From Streptomyces katrae (GTDB lineage Bacteria; Actinomycetota; Actinomycetes; Streptomycetales; Streptomycetaceae): a stretch of 25,032 bases of DNA. The notes under the pieces were generated by a model. That model was not told the origin of the DNA. It ran no database searches and saw only the letters and a program-made list of their open reading frames with translations. Position numbers and translations under genes: made by a program. The DNA lies in assembly GCF_000717655.1 (NCBI RefSeq), contig NZ_JNZY01000060.1, positions 1-25,032 on the forward strand. Reading direction: 5' to 3'. Shown in pieces: positions 17,105-25,032 of this stretch; the first letter of the stretch is position 1, and each line of letters begins with the position of its first letter.

Positions 17105-18480
17105 CGTCGCGTAGTTCCCGTGTGACGGCCCGCCCCTCTTCGGAGGGGCGGGCCGTCGCCCGTACCCAAACCCTCCTCAAGGGCGAGAACGGCATCGGCA
17201 CCGTCCGGCGCACCGTCCTCCCCGGCGGACTGCGCATCGTCACCGAGACGCTGCCCTCGGTCCGCTCCGCCACCTTCGGCATCTGGGCGCACGTGGGCTC
17301 CCGCGACGAGACGCCCACGCTCAACGGTGCCACGCACTACCTCGAGCACCTCCTCTTCAAGGGCACCGCCAAGCGCACCGCCCTCGACATCTCCTCCGCG
17401 ATCGACGCGGTCGGCGGCGAGATGAACGCCTTCACGGCGAAGGAGTACACCTGCTACTACGCACGGGTGCTCGACACCGACCTGCCGCTGGCGATCGACG
17501 TCGTCTGCGACATGCTCACCGGCTCGCTGATCCGCGAGGAGGACGTCGACGCCGAGCGCGGCGTCATCCTCGAAGAGATCGCGATGACCGAGGACGACCC
17601 GGGCGACTGCGTGCACGACCTGTTCGCGCACACGATGTACGGGGACACCCCGCTGGGCCGCCCCGTCCTCGGCACCGTCGACACGATCAACGCCCTCGGC
17701 GCCGACCGGATCCGCCGCTTCTACAAGAAGCACTACGATCCCCGCCACCTGGTGGTCGCCGCGGCCGGCAACGTCGACCACAACAAGGTCGTACGCCAGG
17801 TCCGCGCGGCCTTCGAGAAGGCCGGTGCCCTGCGGCACACCGACGCCGAGCCGATCGGCCCGCGCTCCGGAGCCAAGCGCATCCGCACCTCCGGCCGCGT
17901 CGACCTGATCAACCGCAAGACCGAGCAGGCCCACGTGGTCCTCGGCATGCCCGGCCTGGCCCGCACCGACGAGCGCCGCTGGGCGCTCGGCGTGCTGAAC
18001 ACGGCCCTCGGCGGCGGCATGTCCTCCCGCCTCTTCCAGGAGGTCCGGGAGAAGCGCGGGCTGGCCTACAGCGTGTACTCGTACACCTCGGGCTTCGCCG
18101 ACACCGGGCTGTTCGGCGTGTACGCGGGCTGCCGCCCGAACCAGGTCCACGACGTGCTGCGGATCTGCCGCGGCGAGCTCGACAAGGTCGTCTCCGAGGG
18201 GCTCACCGACGAGGAGATCAAGCGGGCCATCGGCCAGCTGTCCGGCTCCACCGTCCTCGGCCTGGAGGACACCGGCGCGATCATGAACCGCATCGGCAAG
18301 AGCGAGCTCTGCTGGGGCGACCAGATGTCGGTCGACGAGATGCTGGCCCGGATAGCCTCCGTGACCCCGGACGACGTCCGCTCGGTCGCTCAGGATGTAC
18401 TGGCCCAGCGGCCGTCGCTCGCGGTGATCGGCCCGCTGAAGGAGAAGCAGGCCGCCCGCCTCGACGAAGCGGTGTCCTGA
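17101..18480 (+). CDS. M16 family zinc metallopeptidase
   Basis: This encodes 459 residues. The zinc motif HxxEH is HYLEH (H79, E82, H83) with the third ligand E159, as in pitrilysin/processing-peptidase family members. The C-terminal half has the family motif [22 protein letters not shown]. This is the conserved gene next to pnp and dapB in Streptomyces. Its substrates are unknown. GTG 17101 overlaps the pnp stop and AAGGA lies 12 bases upstream, so translation is likely coupled. The only other early in-frame start is GTG 17122; the next would be far into the catalytic domain. With either start a terminator-like hairpin (17124-17157) lies inside the coding sequence. Confidence 0.93.
   Translation: MTSRSSRVTARPSSEGRAVARTQTLLKGENGIGTVRRTVLPGGLRIVTETLPSVRSATFGIWAHVGSRDETPTLNGATHYLEHLLFKGTAKRTALDISSAIDAVGGEMNAFTAKEYTCYYARVLDTDLPLAIDVVCDMLTGSLIREEDVDAERGVILEEIAMTEDDPGDCVHDLFAHTMYGDTPLGRPVLGTVDTINALGADRIRRFYKKHYDPRHLVVAAAGNVDHNKVVRQVRAAFEKAGALRHTDAEPIGPRSGAKRIRTSGRVDLINRKTEQAHVVLGMPGLARTDERRWALGVLNTALGGGMSSRLFQEVREKRGLAYSVYSYTSGFADTGLFGVYAGCRPNQVHDVLRICRGELDKVVSEGLTDEEIKRAIGQLSGSTVLGLEDTGAIMNRIGKSELCWGDQMSVDEMLARIASVTPDDVRSVAQDVLAQRPSLAVIGPLKEKQAARLDEAVS
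17124..17157 (+). terminator. UUCG-capped hairpin at pnp end, inside the M16 peptidase reading frame
   Basis: GACGGCCCGCCCCTC (17124-17138) pairs perfectly over 15 bp with GAGGGGCGGGCCGTC (17143-17157), closed by a C-TTCG-G tetraloop, one of the most stable RNA loops. It starts 20 bases after the pnp stop and encodes residues about 9-19 of the peptidase. No T-tract follows. Confidence 0.85.
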
Positions 18481-19317
<837 letters not shown>

Positions 19318-19336
19318 TGAGCAGGCAGTAGTACCC

Positions 19337-19795
19337 ATGCGCGCGAAGATCACTTACTTCCTCACGGCCGCCGTCCTGGTCGTCTACTTCGTCCTGGCCG
19401 GCAGCCGGGGCGTGCTGCTGATCCGCCAGGGCACCTGGCTGACCGTGACCTTCGGCGCGGCCGTGCTGATCCTGCCGGTCATCGGCGTCTGGTTCCTCTG
19501 GAAGAACACGCAGTTCGTGACCAGGGCGAACCAGCTCGCGACCGAGCTGGAGGCCGAGGGCGGACTGCCCGTGGACGAGCTGGAGCGGGACGAGTACGGC
19601 CGGATCCTGCGGGACTCCGCCGACGAGGTCTTCGCGCGCCGCAAGGCCGAGACGGAGGACGCGCCGGGGGACTGGCGCAGCTGGTTCCGCCTCGCCGTCG
19701 CCTACCACGACGCCCGCGACACCCCACGGGCCCGCAAGGCCATGCAGCGGGCCATCGCCCTGCACGGCGGACCGCGCGGGCAGGCCGTCCCGTAG
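19337..19795 (+). CDS. Small membrane protein with TPR-like C-terminus
   Basis: This encodes 152 residues. Two hydrophobic helices (about 7-29 and 36-55) are followed by an acidic helical stretch. A single tetratricopeptide-like helix pair lies at about 112-145 (WRSWFRLAVAYHDARDTPRARKAMQRAI). This gene is conserved beside dapB in Streptomyces as far as I remember; its function is unknown. It begins 19 bases after dapB with only a weak AGCAGG site, so it probably depends on dapB translation. The TPR-like part, probably cytosolic, may bind a partner protein. Start ATG 19337 is chosen because it directly precedes the first hydrophobic helix. Confidence 0.82.
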   Translation: MRAKITYFLTAAVLVVYFVLAGSRGVLLIRQGTWLTVTFGAAVLILPVIGVWFLWKNTQFVTRANQLATELEAEGGLPVDELERDEYGRILRDSADEVFARRKAETEDAPGDWRSWFRLAVAYHDARDTPRARKAMQRAIALHGGPRGQAVP

Positions 19796-19808
19796 GCCCG
19801 TGGAACCC

Positions 19809-19854
19809 GGAAGCCCGTACAGGGCCCGCCTGAGCGAATCCCGTACGGGCTTCC
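19809..19854. terminator. Convergent bidirectional terminator
   Basis: GGAAGCCCGTAC (19809-19820) and GTACGGGCTTCC (19843-19854) form a perfect 12-bp stem with a 22-base interior that can pair further (GGG with CCC). It lies between convergent genes, 13 bases after the TPR-like gene and 19 bases beyond the PH-like gene's stop. Confidence 0.8.
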
Positions 19855-19873
19855 AGGGCACTGCACGTCGGTG

Positions 19874-20437
19874 TCAGGCGGGCACGGCCCGATACTCGTC
19901 GGCCCAGGCCTCGACCATGTCGGCAGCCCGGTCGAAGGCCTCGGTCCGCGACAGGAAATCGGCGTTGTGGTCGGTCAGCAGCACCGGCAGCTCCGCGCCG
20001 TCGCGCGCGGCCGCCGTCAGGGCCTGGCCCTGGACGGTCCGCGGCAGCCCCAGCCAGCGCACAGGCTGCTGGACCGTCCGGACCTCGGTGATCTCGTCCC
20101 AGGCGATCGAGCGGGTCCGGAAGAAGCCCACCCGGCGAAGCCCCGCGGGGCTCACCCAGACGCCCGCCATGAGCAACCGCAGCGCCGACCCGATCACGCC
20201 GAGCGCGGCGGCCACGCAGACACCGGCCCCGGCCCAGGCGCCCGCGAACGCGATGATCATCGTGGCGAGCAGCATGAACGCGGCCAGCAGGAGCAGCAGG
20301 GCGGCGCCGGCCACCCGCCAGGGCCCGGGCCGGTAGGGCCGGCGCCAGCGGTCGGGGTCCTCGTGGGCGAGTACGTCGTCGCCGGTGTCTTCGTGCGCGT
20401 CGAACGCGCGGTCGGCCGTCAAGAAGGGCAGGGGCAC
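19874..20437 (-). CDS. PH-like domain membrane protein
   Basis: This encodes 187 residues from GTG 20437, with GAGG about nine bases upstream. A hydrophilic acidic N-terminus (1-38) precedes two membrane helices (about 41-63 and 67-88). A C-terminal part follows that reads like a bacterial PH domain: VWVSPAGLRRVGFF, then TRSIAWDEITEVR and hydrophobic strands to a final amphipathic helix (FDRAADMVEAWADEY). Such proteins are common in actinobacteria; their ligands are unknown. It lies on the strand opposite to its neighbours dapB and thyX and probably shares transcription with the 79-residue gene upstream (48-base gap). Confidence 0.82.
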   Translation of the reverse strand: MPLPFLTADRAFDAHEDTGDDVLAHEDPDRWRRPYRPGPWRVAGAALLLLLAAFMLLATMIIAFAGAWAGAGVCVAAALGVIGSALRLLMAGVWVSPAGLRRVGFFRTRSIAWDEITEVRTVQQPVRWLGLPRTVQGQALTAAARDGAELPVLLTDHNADFLSRTEAFDRAADMVEAWADEYRAVPA

Positions 20438-20485
20438 GGCTGTACCTCACTCACATGCACGTTCGGTTGGGCTGTGCCCGAGAGG

Positions 20486-20725
20486 CTACCGCCCCTCGGA
20501 GGCCTCCGACTGCTGCGACTTGGCGGGCGCCTGGTGGGGCTGCAGTGCGGGCATGCCGAAGAGCAGGGAGCCGACGAGCCCCGCCACCACGGTCAGCCCG
20601 ACCAGACTACGGGCGGCTATCTGGGCCGTGCCCAGACGCTCGCGCGGCGGCGGAGTGACATTGCTGCGGAAACGGTCGGCCTCGGCGACGAAGGCGAACG
20701 GGACGGGTTCGCTCCGGCGAAACAT
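20486..20725 (-). CDS. Small single-pass membrane protein, unknown function
   Basis: This encodes 79 residues. A polar N-terminal half (MFRRSEPVPFAFVAEADRF) precedes one membrane helix at about 38-60, with a short polar tail (SQQSEASEGR). AGGAGA lies 8 bases before ATG 20725 and supports translation. I do not recognise a named family. It is followed on the same strand by the PH-like gene, so a two-gene membrane operon is likely. Confidence 0.78.
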   Translation of the reverse strand: MFRRSEPVPFAFVAEADRFRSNVTPPPRERLGTAQIAARSLVGLTVVAGLVGSLLFGMPALQPHQAPAKSQQSEASEGR

Positions 20726-20841
20726 AGAGCGACTCTCCTCACGGTCAGGGCCCTGGGGCGGCGGTGGCGGGTGCGTATGGCCTGTACCGGTGAAGACGTA
20801 CGAACAGCCCCATCGGTGCCGGAATTCGGGACATTAACCAA

Positions 20842-20847
20842 ATTTTA
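20842..20847 (-). promoter_or_regulatory. Candidate -10 box for the minus-strand membrane gene pair
   Basis: TAAAAT on the minus strand (20847-20842) is a strong -10 match within an unusually AT-rich patch (20831-20850). It would give a leader of about 110 bases before ATG 20725. No clear -35 is present. Confidence 0.4.
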
Positions 20848-20940
20848 TGGCTGGGCGTCAGCTGAAAGCGTGACGGAGCAGCCGCCCCGGCCTGCGCCCG
20901 ATCCGCCGGAGAGCTGCACGGGGAGCCGCGAGCTGCGCCG

Positions 20941-20946
20941 TAGAGT
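20941..20946 (+). promoter_or_regulatory. Candidate thyX -10 box
   Basis: TAGAGT lies 37 bases upstream of the thyX GTG, with no good -35 at the expected distance. The short leader and good -10 suggest a thyX promoter here. Confidence 0.4.
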
Positions 20947-20983
20947 GGGCGCGCCCCATGTGAGTCGTTCGGAAGGACCCCCG

Positions 20984-21724
20984 GTGAGCGAGACCGCCGC
21001 TTCAGACCTGAAACCCAGCTTCCGCAGTGATGTGACGGTGGAGCTGGTGAAGCACTCCGCCGCCGACTCCGACGTGCTGTGGGCCGCCCGTGTCTCCACG
21101 GCCGGCGAGCAGTCCCTCGAAGAGCTCCAGAAGGACCCGGAGCGGTCCAAGGGCCTCATCAACTACCTGATGCGGGACCGCCACGGCAGCCCCTTCGAGC
21201 ACAACTCGATAACCTTCTTCATCAGCGCCCCGATCTTCGTGTTCCGCGAGTTCATGCGGCACCGCGTCGGCTGGTCCTACAACGAGGAATCGGGCCGCTA
21301 CAGGGAGCTCGAGCCGGTCTTCTACGTCCCGGACGCCGAGCGCAAGCTCGTCCAGGAGGGCCGCCCGGGCAAGTACGTCTTCGTCGAGGGCACCGAGGCC
21401 CAGCAGGAACTGACGGGCCGGGTCATGGAGGACTCGTACCGTCAGGCGTACGAGGCCTACCAGGAGATGCTGGCCGCGGGCGTGGCCCGCGAGGTTGCCC
21501 GTTCGGTCCTGCCGGTCGGACTTTTCTCCTCGATGTACGCCACCTGCAACGCGCGCTCGCTCATGCACTTCCTCGGCCTGCGCACGCAGCACGAGCTCGC
21601 GACCGTCCCCTCCTTCCCGCAGCGGGAGATCGAGATGGTCGGCGAGAAGATGGAGCAGCACTGGGCCGCGCTCATGCCGTTGACGTACGCCGCGTACAAC
21701 GCCAACGGCCGCGTCGCCCCGTAA
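20984..21724 (+). CDS. thyX: FAD-dependent thymidylate synthase ThyX
   Basis: This encodes 246 residues from GTG 20984, with GAAGGA six bases upstream. It converts dUMP to dTMP using methylene-tetrahydrofolate and FAD. The ThyX signature appears as RHRVGWSYNEESGRY (92-106), with further family stretches DRHGSPFEHNSITFF and CNARSLMHFLGLRTQHELA. In the signature, eight residues rather than the textbook seven lie between RHR and the Ser of ESGRY. As I remember, Streptomyces orthologues share this form, so it is a lineage variant rather than damage. It is placed just before dapA, with a small hairpin (21761-21778) in between. Confidence 0.96.
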   Translation: MSETAASDLKPSFRSDVTVELVKHSAADSDVLWAARVSTAGEQSLEELQKDPERSKGLINYLMRDRHGSPFEHNSITFFISAPIFVFREFMRHRVGWSYNEESGRYRELEPVFYVPDAERKLVQEGRPGKYVFVEGTEAQQELTGRVMEDSYRQAYEAYQEMLAAGVAREVARSVLPVGLFSSMYATCNARSLMHFLGLRTQHELATVPSFPQREIEMVGEKMEQHWAALMPLTYAAYNANGRVAP

Positions 21725-21760
21725 GGGCCGGTAGCGCCCGATGGGCACGGATGGACCCCT

Positions 21761-21778
21761 TCCGTACAGATGTACGGA
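21761..21778 (+). terminator. Small hairpin after thyX
   Basis: TCCGTAC (21761-21767) and GTACGGA (21772-21778) pair around a 4-base loop, 36 bases after thyX and 22 bases before the dapA -35 box. It could end thyX transcripts weakly or be a binding site upstream of the dapA promoter. Confidence 0.4.
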
Positions 21779-21799
21779 GTCAAGTCCGAAGTGTCCGTA

Positions 21800-21829
21800 T
21801 TGCCACGTTTCGTAAAGTTCATCTAGGCT
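21800..21829 (+). promoter_or_regulatory. dapA promoter
   Basis: TTGCCA (21800-21805), an 18-base spacer and TAGGCT (21824-21829) fit the HrdB pattern well. The expected start is near 21836, giving a leader of roughly 110-140 bases. Confidence 0.7.
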
Positions 21830-21837
21830 GATCAAAC

Positions 21838-21939
21838 GGACCCGGCACTGCTTGAACCCCCGAGCAGGCAGTGCCGGGATCCAACAGACGTCCCGACTCG
21901 TGCCGGGAGCCACACCCTGTTGACGTCCCCCGAGGGGAC
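21838..21939 (+). promoter_or_regulatory. Structured dapA leader
   Basis: Three hairpins are visible. The first, CCCGGCACTGC (21841-21851) with GCAGTGCCGGG (21868-21878), can be extended by GGA/TCC around a bulged A. The second is TCCCG (21891-21895) with CGGGA (21904-21908), enclosed by CAACAG/CTGTTG (21882-21887 and 21917-21922). The third, GTCCCC (21925-21930) with GGGGAC (21934-21939), buries the GAGGGGA ribosome binding site. GACGTCCC occurs twice (21887, 21922), so rival pairings are possible. Confidence 0.55.
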
Positions 21940-21972
21940 ACCGCGAGCATGGCAGCGAGTAGCGTGTTACCC

Positions 21973-22872
21973 ATGGCTCCGATCTCGACTCCGCAGACCC
22001 CCTTCGGGCGGGTCCTCACCGCCATGATCACGCCCTTCACGGCGGATGGCGCACTCGACCTCGACGGCGCGCAGCAGCTCGCCGTCCACCTGGTGGACGC
22101 AGGCAACGACGGCCTGATCATCAACGGGACCACCGGCGAGTCCCCGACCACCACCGACGCGGAGAAAAACGACCTCGTACGAGCCGTCCTCGAAGCGGTC
22201 GGCGACCGTGCCCACGTCGTCGCCGGCATCGGCACCAACGACACCCGCCACACCCTCGAGCTGGCCCGCCAGGCCGAGCGCACCGGCGCCCACGGCCTGC
22301 TCGCGGTGACCCCGTACTACAGCAAGCCGCCCCAGGAGGGCCTCTACCGGCACTTCACGGCGATCGCCGACGCCACCGAGCTCCCGGTGATGCTCTACGA
22401 CATCCCCGGCCGCAGCGGCGTCCCGATCAACACCGAAACCCTGGTGAGGCTCGCCGAGCACCCCCGTATCGTGGCCAACAAGGACGCCAAGGGCGATCTC
22501 GGCCGCGCCAGCTGGGCCATCGCCCAGAGCGGACTCGCCTGGTACTCCGGCGACGACATGCTGAACCTGCCGCTGCTGTCCGTCGGCGCCGTCGGCTTCG
22601 TCTCCGTGGTCGGCCACGTGGTCACCCCCGAGCTCCGCGCCATGCTCGAGGCCCACCTGGGCGGCGACGTCCAGAAGGCCACCGAGATCCACCAGAAGCT
22701 GCTCCCCGTCTTCACCGGCATGTTCCGCACACAGGGCGTGATCACCACCAAGGGCGCCCTGAACCTGCAGGGCCTGCCCGCCGGCCCGCTGCGGCTCCCG
22801 CTCGTCGAGCTGACGGCCGAAGAGGCGGCCCAGCTCAAGATCGATCTTGCCGCCGGCGGGGTACAGCTCTGA
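21973..22872 (+). CDS. dapA: 4-hydroxy-tetrahydrodipicolinate synthase
   Basis: This encodes 299 residues. It condenses pyruvate with aspartate semialdehyde, the first committed step to diaminopimelate and lysine. The Schiff-base lysine is K170 (IVANKDAKGD), the catalytic tyrosine Y142 (LYDIPGRSG) and the pyruvate-binding loop GTTGES (52-57). I chose ATG 21973 because APISTPQTPFGRVLTA is the usual Streptomyces N-terminus. The best ribosome binding site, GAGGGGA (21932-21938), is spaced for the in-frame ATG at 21949, which would add eight residues (MAASSVLP); that start is a real alternative. It has its own promoter and is followed by rnj after 118 bases. Confidence 0.97.
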   Translation: MAPISTPQTPFGRVLTAMITPFTADGALDLDGAQQLAVHLVDAGNDGLIINGTTGESPTTTDAEKNDLVRAVLEAVGDRAHVVAGIGTNDTRHTLELARQAERTGAHGLLAVTPYYSKPPQEGLYRHFTAIADATELPVMLYDIPGRSGVPINTETLVRLAEHPRIVANKDAKGDLGRASWAIAQSGLAWYSGDDMLNLPLLSVGAVGFVSVVGHVVTPELRAMLEAHLGGDVQKATEIHQKLLPVFTGMFRTQGVITTKGALNLQGLPAGPLRLPLVELTAEEAAQLKIDLAAGGVQL

Positions 22873-22935
22873 TATCAGACTTCACAACTGAATAAGCAAG
22901 ACGAACAAAACAGACGAATGCAAGTGCACGAATGA

Positions 22936-22976
22936 CATGCGCGCCACGTGCCTTAACGAGGTACGTGGCGTGTGTG
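22936..22976 (+). promoter_or_regulatory. Long hairpin directly before the rnj ribosome binding site
   Basis: Bases 22936-22953 pair with 22959-22976: 18 consecutive pairs, four of them G/T wobbles, around a 5-base TAACG loop. The core is CGCCACGT/ACGTGGCG. The stem ends two bases before GAGGAG (22979-22984). The preceding 60 bases are unusually A-rich for this genome. Confidence 0.65.
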
Positions 22977-22990
22977 GTGAGGAGATACTT

Positions 22991-24676
22991 TTGAGCCATC
23001 CGCACCCTGAACTCGGCCCGCCGCCGAAGCTCCCCAAGGGCGGCCTCCGGGTCACCCCCCTGGGCGGTCTCGGCGAGATCGGCCGCAACATGACCGTCTT
23101 CGAGTTCGACGGCCGCCTGCTGATCGTCGACTGCGGCGTCCTCTTCCCCGAGGAGGAGCAGCCGGGCATCGACCTGATCCTGCCGGACTTCTCGTCCATC
23201 CGGGACCGCCTCGACGACATCGAGGGCATCGTCCTCACGCACGGCCACGAGGACCACATCGGCGCCGTCCCCTACCTCCTCCGGGAGAAGCCGGACATCC
23301 CGCTGATCGGCTCCAAGCTGACGCTGGCCCTCATCGAGGCCAAGCTCCAGGAGCACCGCATCCGCCCCTACACCCTCGAGGTGAAGGAGGGCGAGCGGGA
23401 GAACCTCGGTCCCTTCGACTGCGAGTTCATCGCCGTCAACCACTCCATCCCGGACGCCCTGGCCGTGGCGATCCGAACCCCCGCGGGTCTCGTCGTCGCC
23501 ACCGGCGACTTCAAGATGGACCAGCTGCCGCTGGACAACCGCCTCACCGACCTGCACGCCTTCGCGCGCCTGAGCGAAGAGGGCATCGACCTCCTCCTCT
23601 CGGACTCGACGAACGCCGAGGTCCCGGGCTTCGTCCCGCCGGAGCGCGACATCTCCAACGCCATCCGCGGCGTCTTCGCGGGTGCCCAGAAGCGGATCAT
23701 CGTGGCGTCCTTCGCCAGCCACGTGCACCGCATCCAGCAGATCCTCGACGCCGCCCACGAGTACGGCCGCCGGGTCGCCTTCGTCGGCCGCTCGATGGTC
23801 CGCAACATGGGCATCGCCCGTGACCTGGGCTACCTGCGGGTCCCGGCCGGCCTCGTCGTCGACGTGAAGACCCTCGACGACCTGCCGGACGACGAGGTCG
23901 TGCTCGTCTGCACGGGTTCCCAGGGCGAGCCGATGGCGGCCCTGTCCCGCATGGCCAACCGCGACCACCAGATCCGGATCGTCCCCGGGGACACGGTCAT
24001 CCTGGCGTCGTCCCTGATCCCGGGCAACGAGAACGCGGTCTACCGCGTGATCAACGGCCTGACCCGCTGGGGCGCCAACGTCGTCCACAAGGGCAACGCC
24101 AAGGTGCACGTCTCCGGCCACGCCTCCGCGGGCGAGCTGCTGTACTTCTACAACATCTGCAAGCCGCGGAACCTCATGCCGGTCCACGGCGAATGGCGCC
24201 ACCTGCGCGCCAACGCCGAGCTCGGCGCCATGACGGGTGTCCCGAAGGACCGCATCGTCATCGCCGAGGACGGCGTGGTCGTCGACCTGATCGACGGCAA
24301 GGCCCGGATCTCCGGCAAGGTCCAGGCCGGCTACGTGTACGTGGACGGCCTGTCGGTCGGCGACGTCACGGAAGTCCACCTCAAGGACCGCAAGATCCTC
24401 GGCGACGAGGGCATCATCTCGGTCTTCGTCGTGGTGGACAGCACCACGGGCAAGGTCGTCAGTGGCCCGAACATCCAGGCCCGCGGCTCCGGCATCGAGG
24501 ACTCGGCCTTCGCGTCGGTCCTGCCGAAGATCGAGGAAGCCATCGCCCGCGCTGCCGCCGACGGCGTCGCGGAGCCGCACCAGATCCAGCAGCTCATCCG
24601 CCGGACCATGGGCAAGTGGGTCTCGGACGGCTACCGCCGCCGCCCGATGATCCTCCCGGTCGTCGTCGAGGTCTGA
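22991..24676 (+). CDS. rnj: Ribonuclease J
   Basis: This encodes 561 residues from TTG 22991, six bases after GAGGAG; the family N-terminus SHPHPELG and the usual 561-residue length require this rare start. It is a metallo-beta-lactamase/beta-CASP ribonuclease with metal motif HGHEDH (84-89), NHSIPD, TGDFKMD and the late motifs SGHASAGEL and PVHGEWRHL. It works as endonuclease and 5' to 3' exonuclease in mRNA decay and rRNA maturation. It lies on the same strand as, and just before, an rRNA operon, with a strong terminator between. Co-location with pnp 6 kb upstream groups two main RNA-decay enzymes. Confidence 0.97.
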   Translation: MSHPHPELGPPPKLPKGGLRVTPLGGLGEIGRNMTVFEFDGRLLIVDCGVLFPEEEQPGIDLILPDFSSIRDRLDDIEGIVLTHGHEDHIGAVPYLLREKPDIPLIGSKLTLALIEAKLQEHRIRPYTLEVKEGERENLGPFDCEFIAVNHSIPDALAVAIRTPAGLVVATGDFKMDQLPLDNRLTDLHAFARLSEEGIDLLLSDSTNAEVPGFVPPERDISNAIRGVFAGAQKRIIVASFASHVHRIQQILDAAHEYGRRVAFVGRSMVRNMGIARDLGYLRVPAGLVVDVKTLDDLPDDEVVLVCTGSQGEPMAALSRMANRDHQIRIVPGDTVILASSLIPGNENAVYRVINGLTRWGANVVHKGNAKVHVSGHASAGELLYFYNICKPRNLMPVHGEWRHLRANAELGAMTGVPKDRIVIAEDGVVVDLIDGKARISGKVQAGYVYVDGLSVGDVTEVHLKDRKILGDEGIISVFVVVDSTTGKVVSGPNIQARGSGIEDSAFASVLPKIEEAIARAAADGVAEPHQIQQLIRRTMGKWVSDGYRRRPMILPVVVEV

Positions 24677-24695
24677 GCCTCGCCGTAGCGCCGTC

Positions 24696-24741
24696 ACTGG
24701 AGCGGGGCAACCGGATTTGCATCCGGGGGCCCCGCTCCAGT
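24696..24741 (+). terminator. rnj terminator
   Basis: ACTGGAGCGGGGC (24696-24708) pairs perfectly with GCCCCGCTCCAGT (24729-24741). Inside, CCGGAT/ATCCGG forms a second 6-bp stem with a 4-base loop, joined by an AA/GG internal loop. It starts 19 bases after the rnj stop and insulates the rRNA promoters. Confidence 0.85.
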
Positions 24742-24813
24742 ACGTTTACGGCTCCACCTCGCACGGACCCCGGCACACACGCGTGCCCGGATGTGTTCGG
24801 CGAGTGGATGGGA

Positions 24814-25032
24814 TTCAAGACCCAGGGCGACCTGATAAAGTCTGATCCGCCCGAAAGGGAAAGGCCCTCCAACGGCCACCGAATTCAATTCGACTCCGGA
24901 AACGGAGCGGAAAGAATCTGGTAAGGTTGGAACCGCCGGAAAGGGAAAGCGCGAAAGCGAAGACCCCGGAAAGCAAGCGGGACTGACTCTGATAGAGTCG
25001 GAAACGCAAGAACGAAAGCCCGGAGGAAAGCC
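24814..25032 (+). promoter_or_regulatory. Tandem rRNA operon promoters and 16S leader (16S gene beyond right edge)
   Basis: Three -10 boxes, TAAAGT (24836-24841), TAAGGT (24922-24927) and TAGAGT (24993-24998), each sit in a similar context (CTGATAAAGT, CTGGTAAGGT, CTGATAGAGT). The first two are followed by near-identical CCGCC(C/G)GAAAGGGAAAG blocks. The first has a -35-like TTCAAG (24814-24819); the others have poor -35 boxes, as known for Streptomyces rrn promoters. The final bases GCCCGGAGGAAAGCC match the conserved Streptomyces 16S leader as I remember it. The region 24742-24813 upstream shows no gene. Confidence 0.85.

Noticed and set aside
21838..21972. Lysine riboswitch upstream of dapA
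   Set aside because: Leader is too short and lacks the recognisable lysine riboswitch core; only local hairpins are visible.
22835..24697. Long minus-strand open frame opposite rnj
   Set aside because: Shadow of rnj; Asp/Val/Arg-rich translation without motif.
24742..25032. 16S rRNA gene start within the window
   Set aside because: The sequence stops in the leader; the conserved 16S 5' end (GAGTTTGATC type) is not reached.

Overview
The window is a high-GC actinobacterial chromosome segment, almost certainly Streptomyces. Third codon positions are strongly G/C and GTG starts are common. Two blocks identify the genus: an ESX-type (type VII) secretion locus with the developmental gene bldB inside it, then the conserved series rpsO, pnp, M16 peptidase, dapB, thyX, dapA, rnj, ending in a ribosomal RNA operon promoter/leader. 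I see no mobile element, prophage, CRISPR array or tRNA. The assignments rest on motifs and remembered family sequences; no database search was run.

Region 1 (1-14109) is the type VII secretion locus. On the minus strand at the left edge is the N-terminal part of an SCO5717-like ATPase with a proline/alanine-rich, repeat-bearing extension; its P-loop domain would lie outside the window. A 795-base gap without a convincing gene follows. It holds a good promoter for the ATPase and low-complexity GC-rich sequence. Then come an unknown 232-residue protein coupled by an ATGA overlap to eccE (minus), divergent eccB and mycP (plus), the esxB-esxA operon with its own promoter (plus), and bldB (minus), which converges on esxA across a 14-bp hairpin. 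Next are the large motor ATPase eccC (minus, ending in another 14-bp hairpin) and divergent eccD (plus). EccB, EccC, EccD and EccE form the membrane machine, EsxA/EsxB are WXG100 substrates, and MycP is the membrane-anchored mycosin protease. BldB controls aerial growth, so the locus physically joins secretion and development.

Region 2 (14110-24676) is RNA turnover, translation and lysine/diaminopimelate/dTMP metabolism. rpsO and pnp are separated by a long hairpin and pnp promoter signals. pnp overlaps an M16 peptidase gene by GTGA, and a perfect UUCG-capped hairpin lies inside the first codons of the peptidase. dapB and a small TPR-like membrane protein follow. A small minus-strand island encodes a PH-like membrane protein and a 79-residue membrane protein. 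thyX, dapA and rnj follow on the plus strand. dapA and rnj have strongly structured leaders, and rnj starts with TTG.

Region 3 (24677-25032) has the rnj terminator and then three similar promoter modules with -10 boxes TAAAGT, TAAGGT and TAGAGT. The sequence ends in the typical Streptomyces 16S leader, so the 16S gene should start just beyond the right edge.

The most useful second looks are: the hairpin encoded inside the M16 peptidase reading frame; the 18-bp hairpin abutting the rnj ribosome binding site; the dapA leader, in which the ribosome binding site is folded; the palindrome within the SCO5717-like promoter; and the hexanucleotide and octapeptide repeats of that ATPase.
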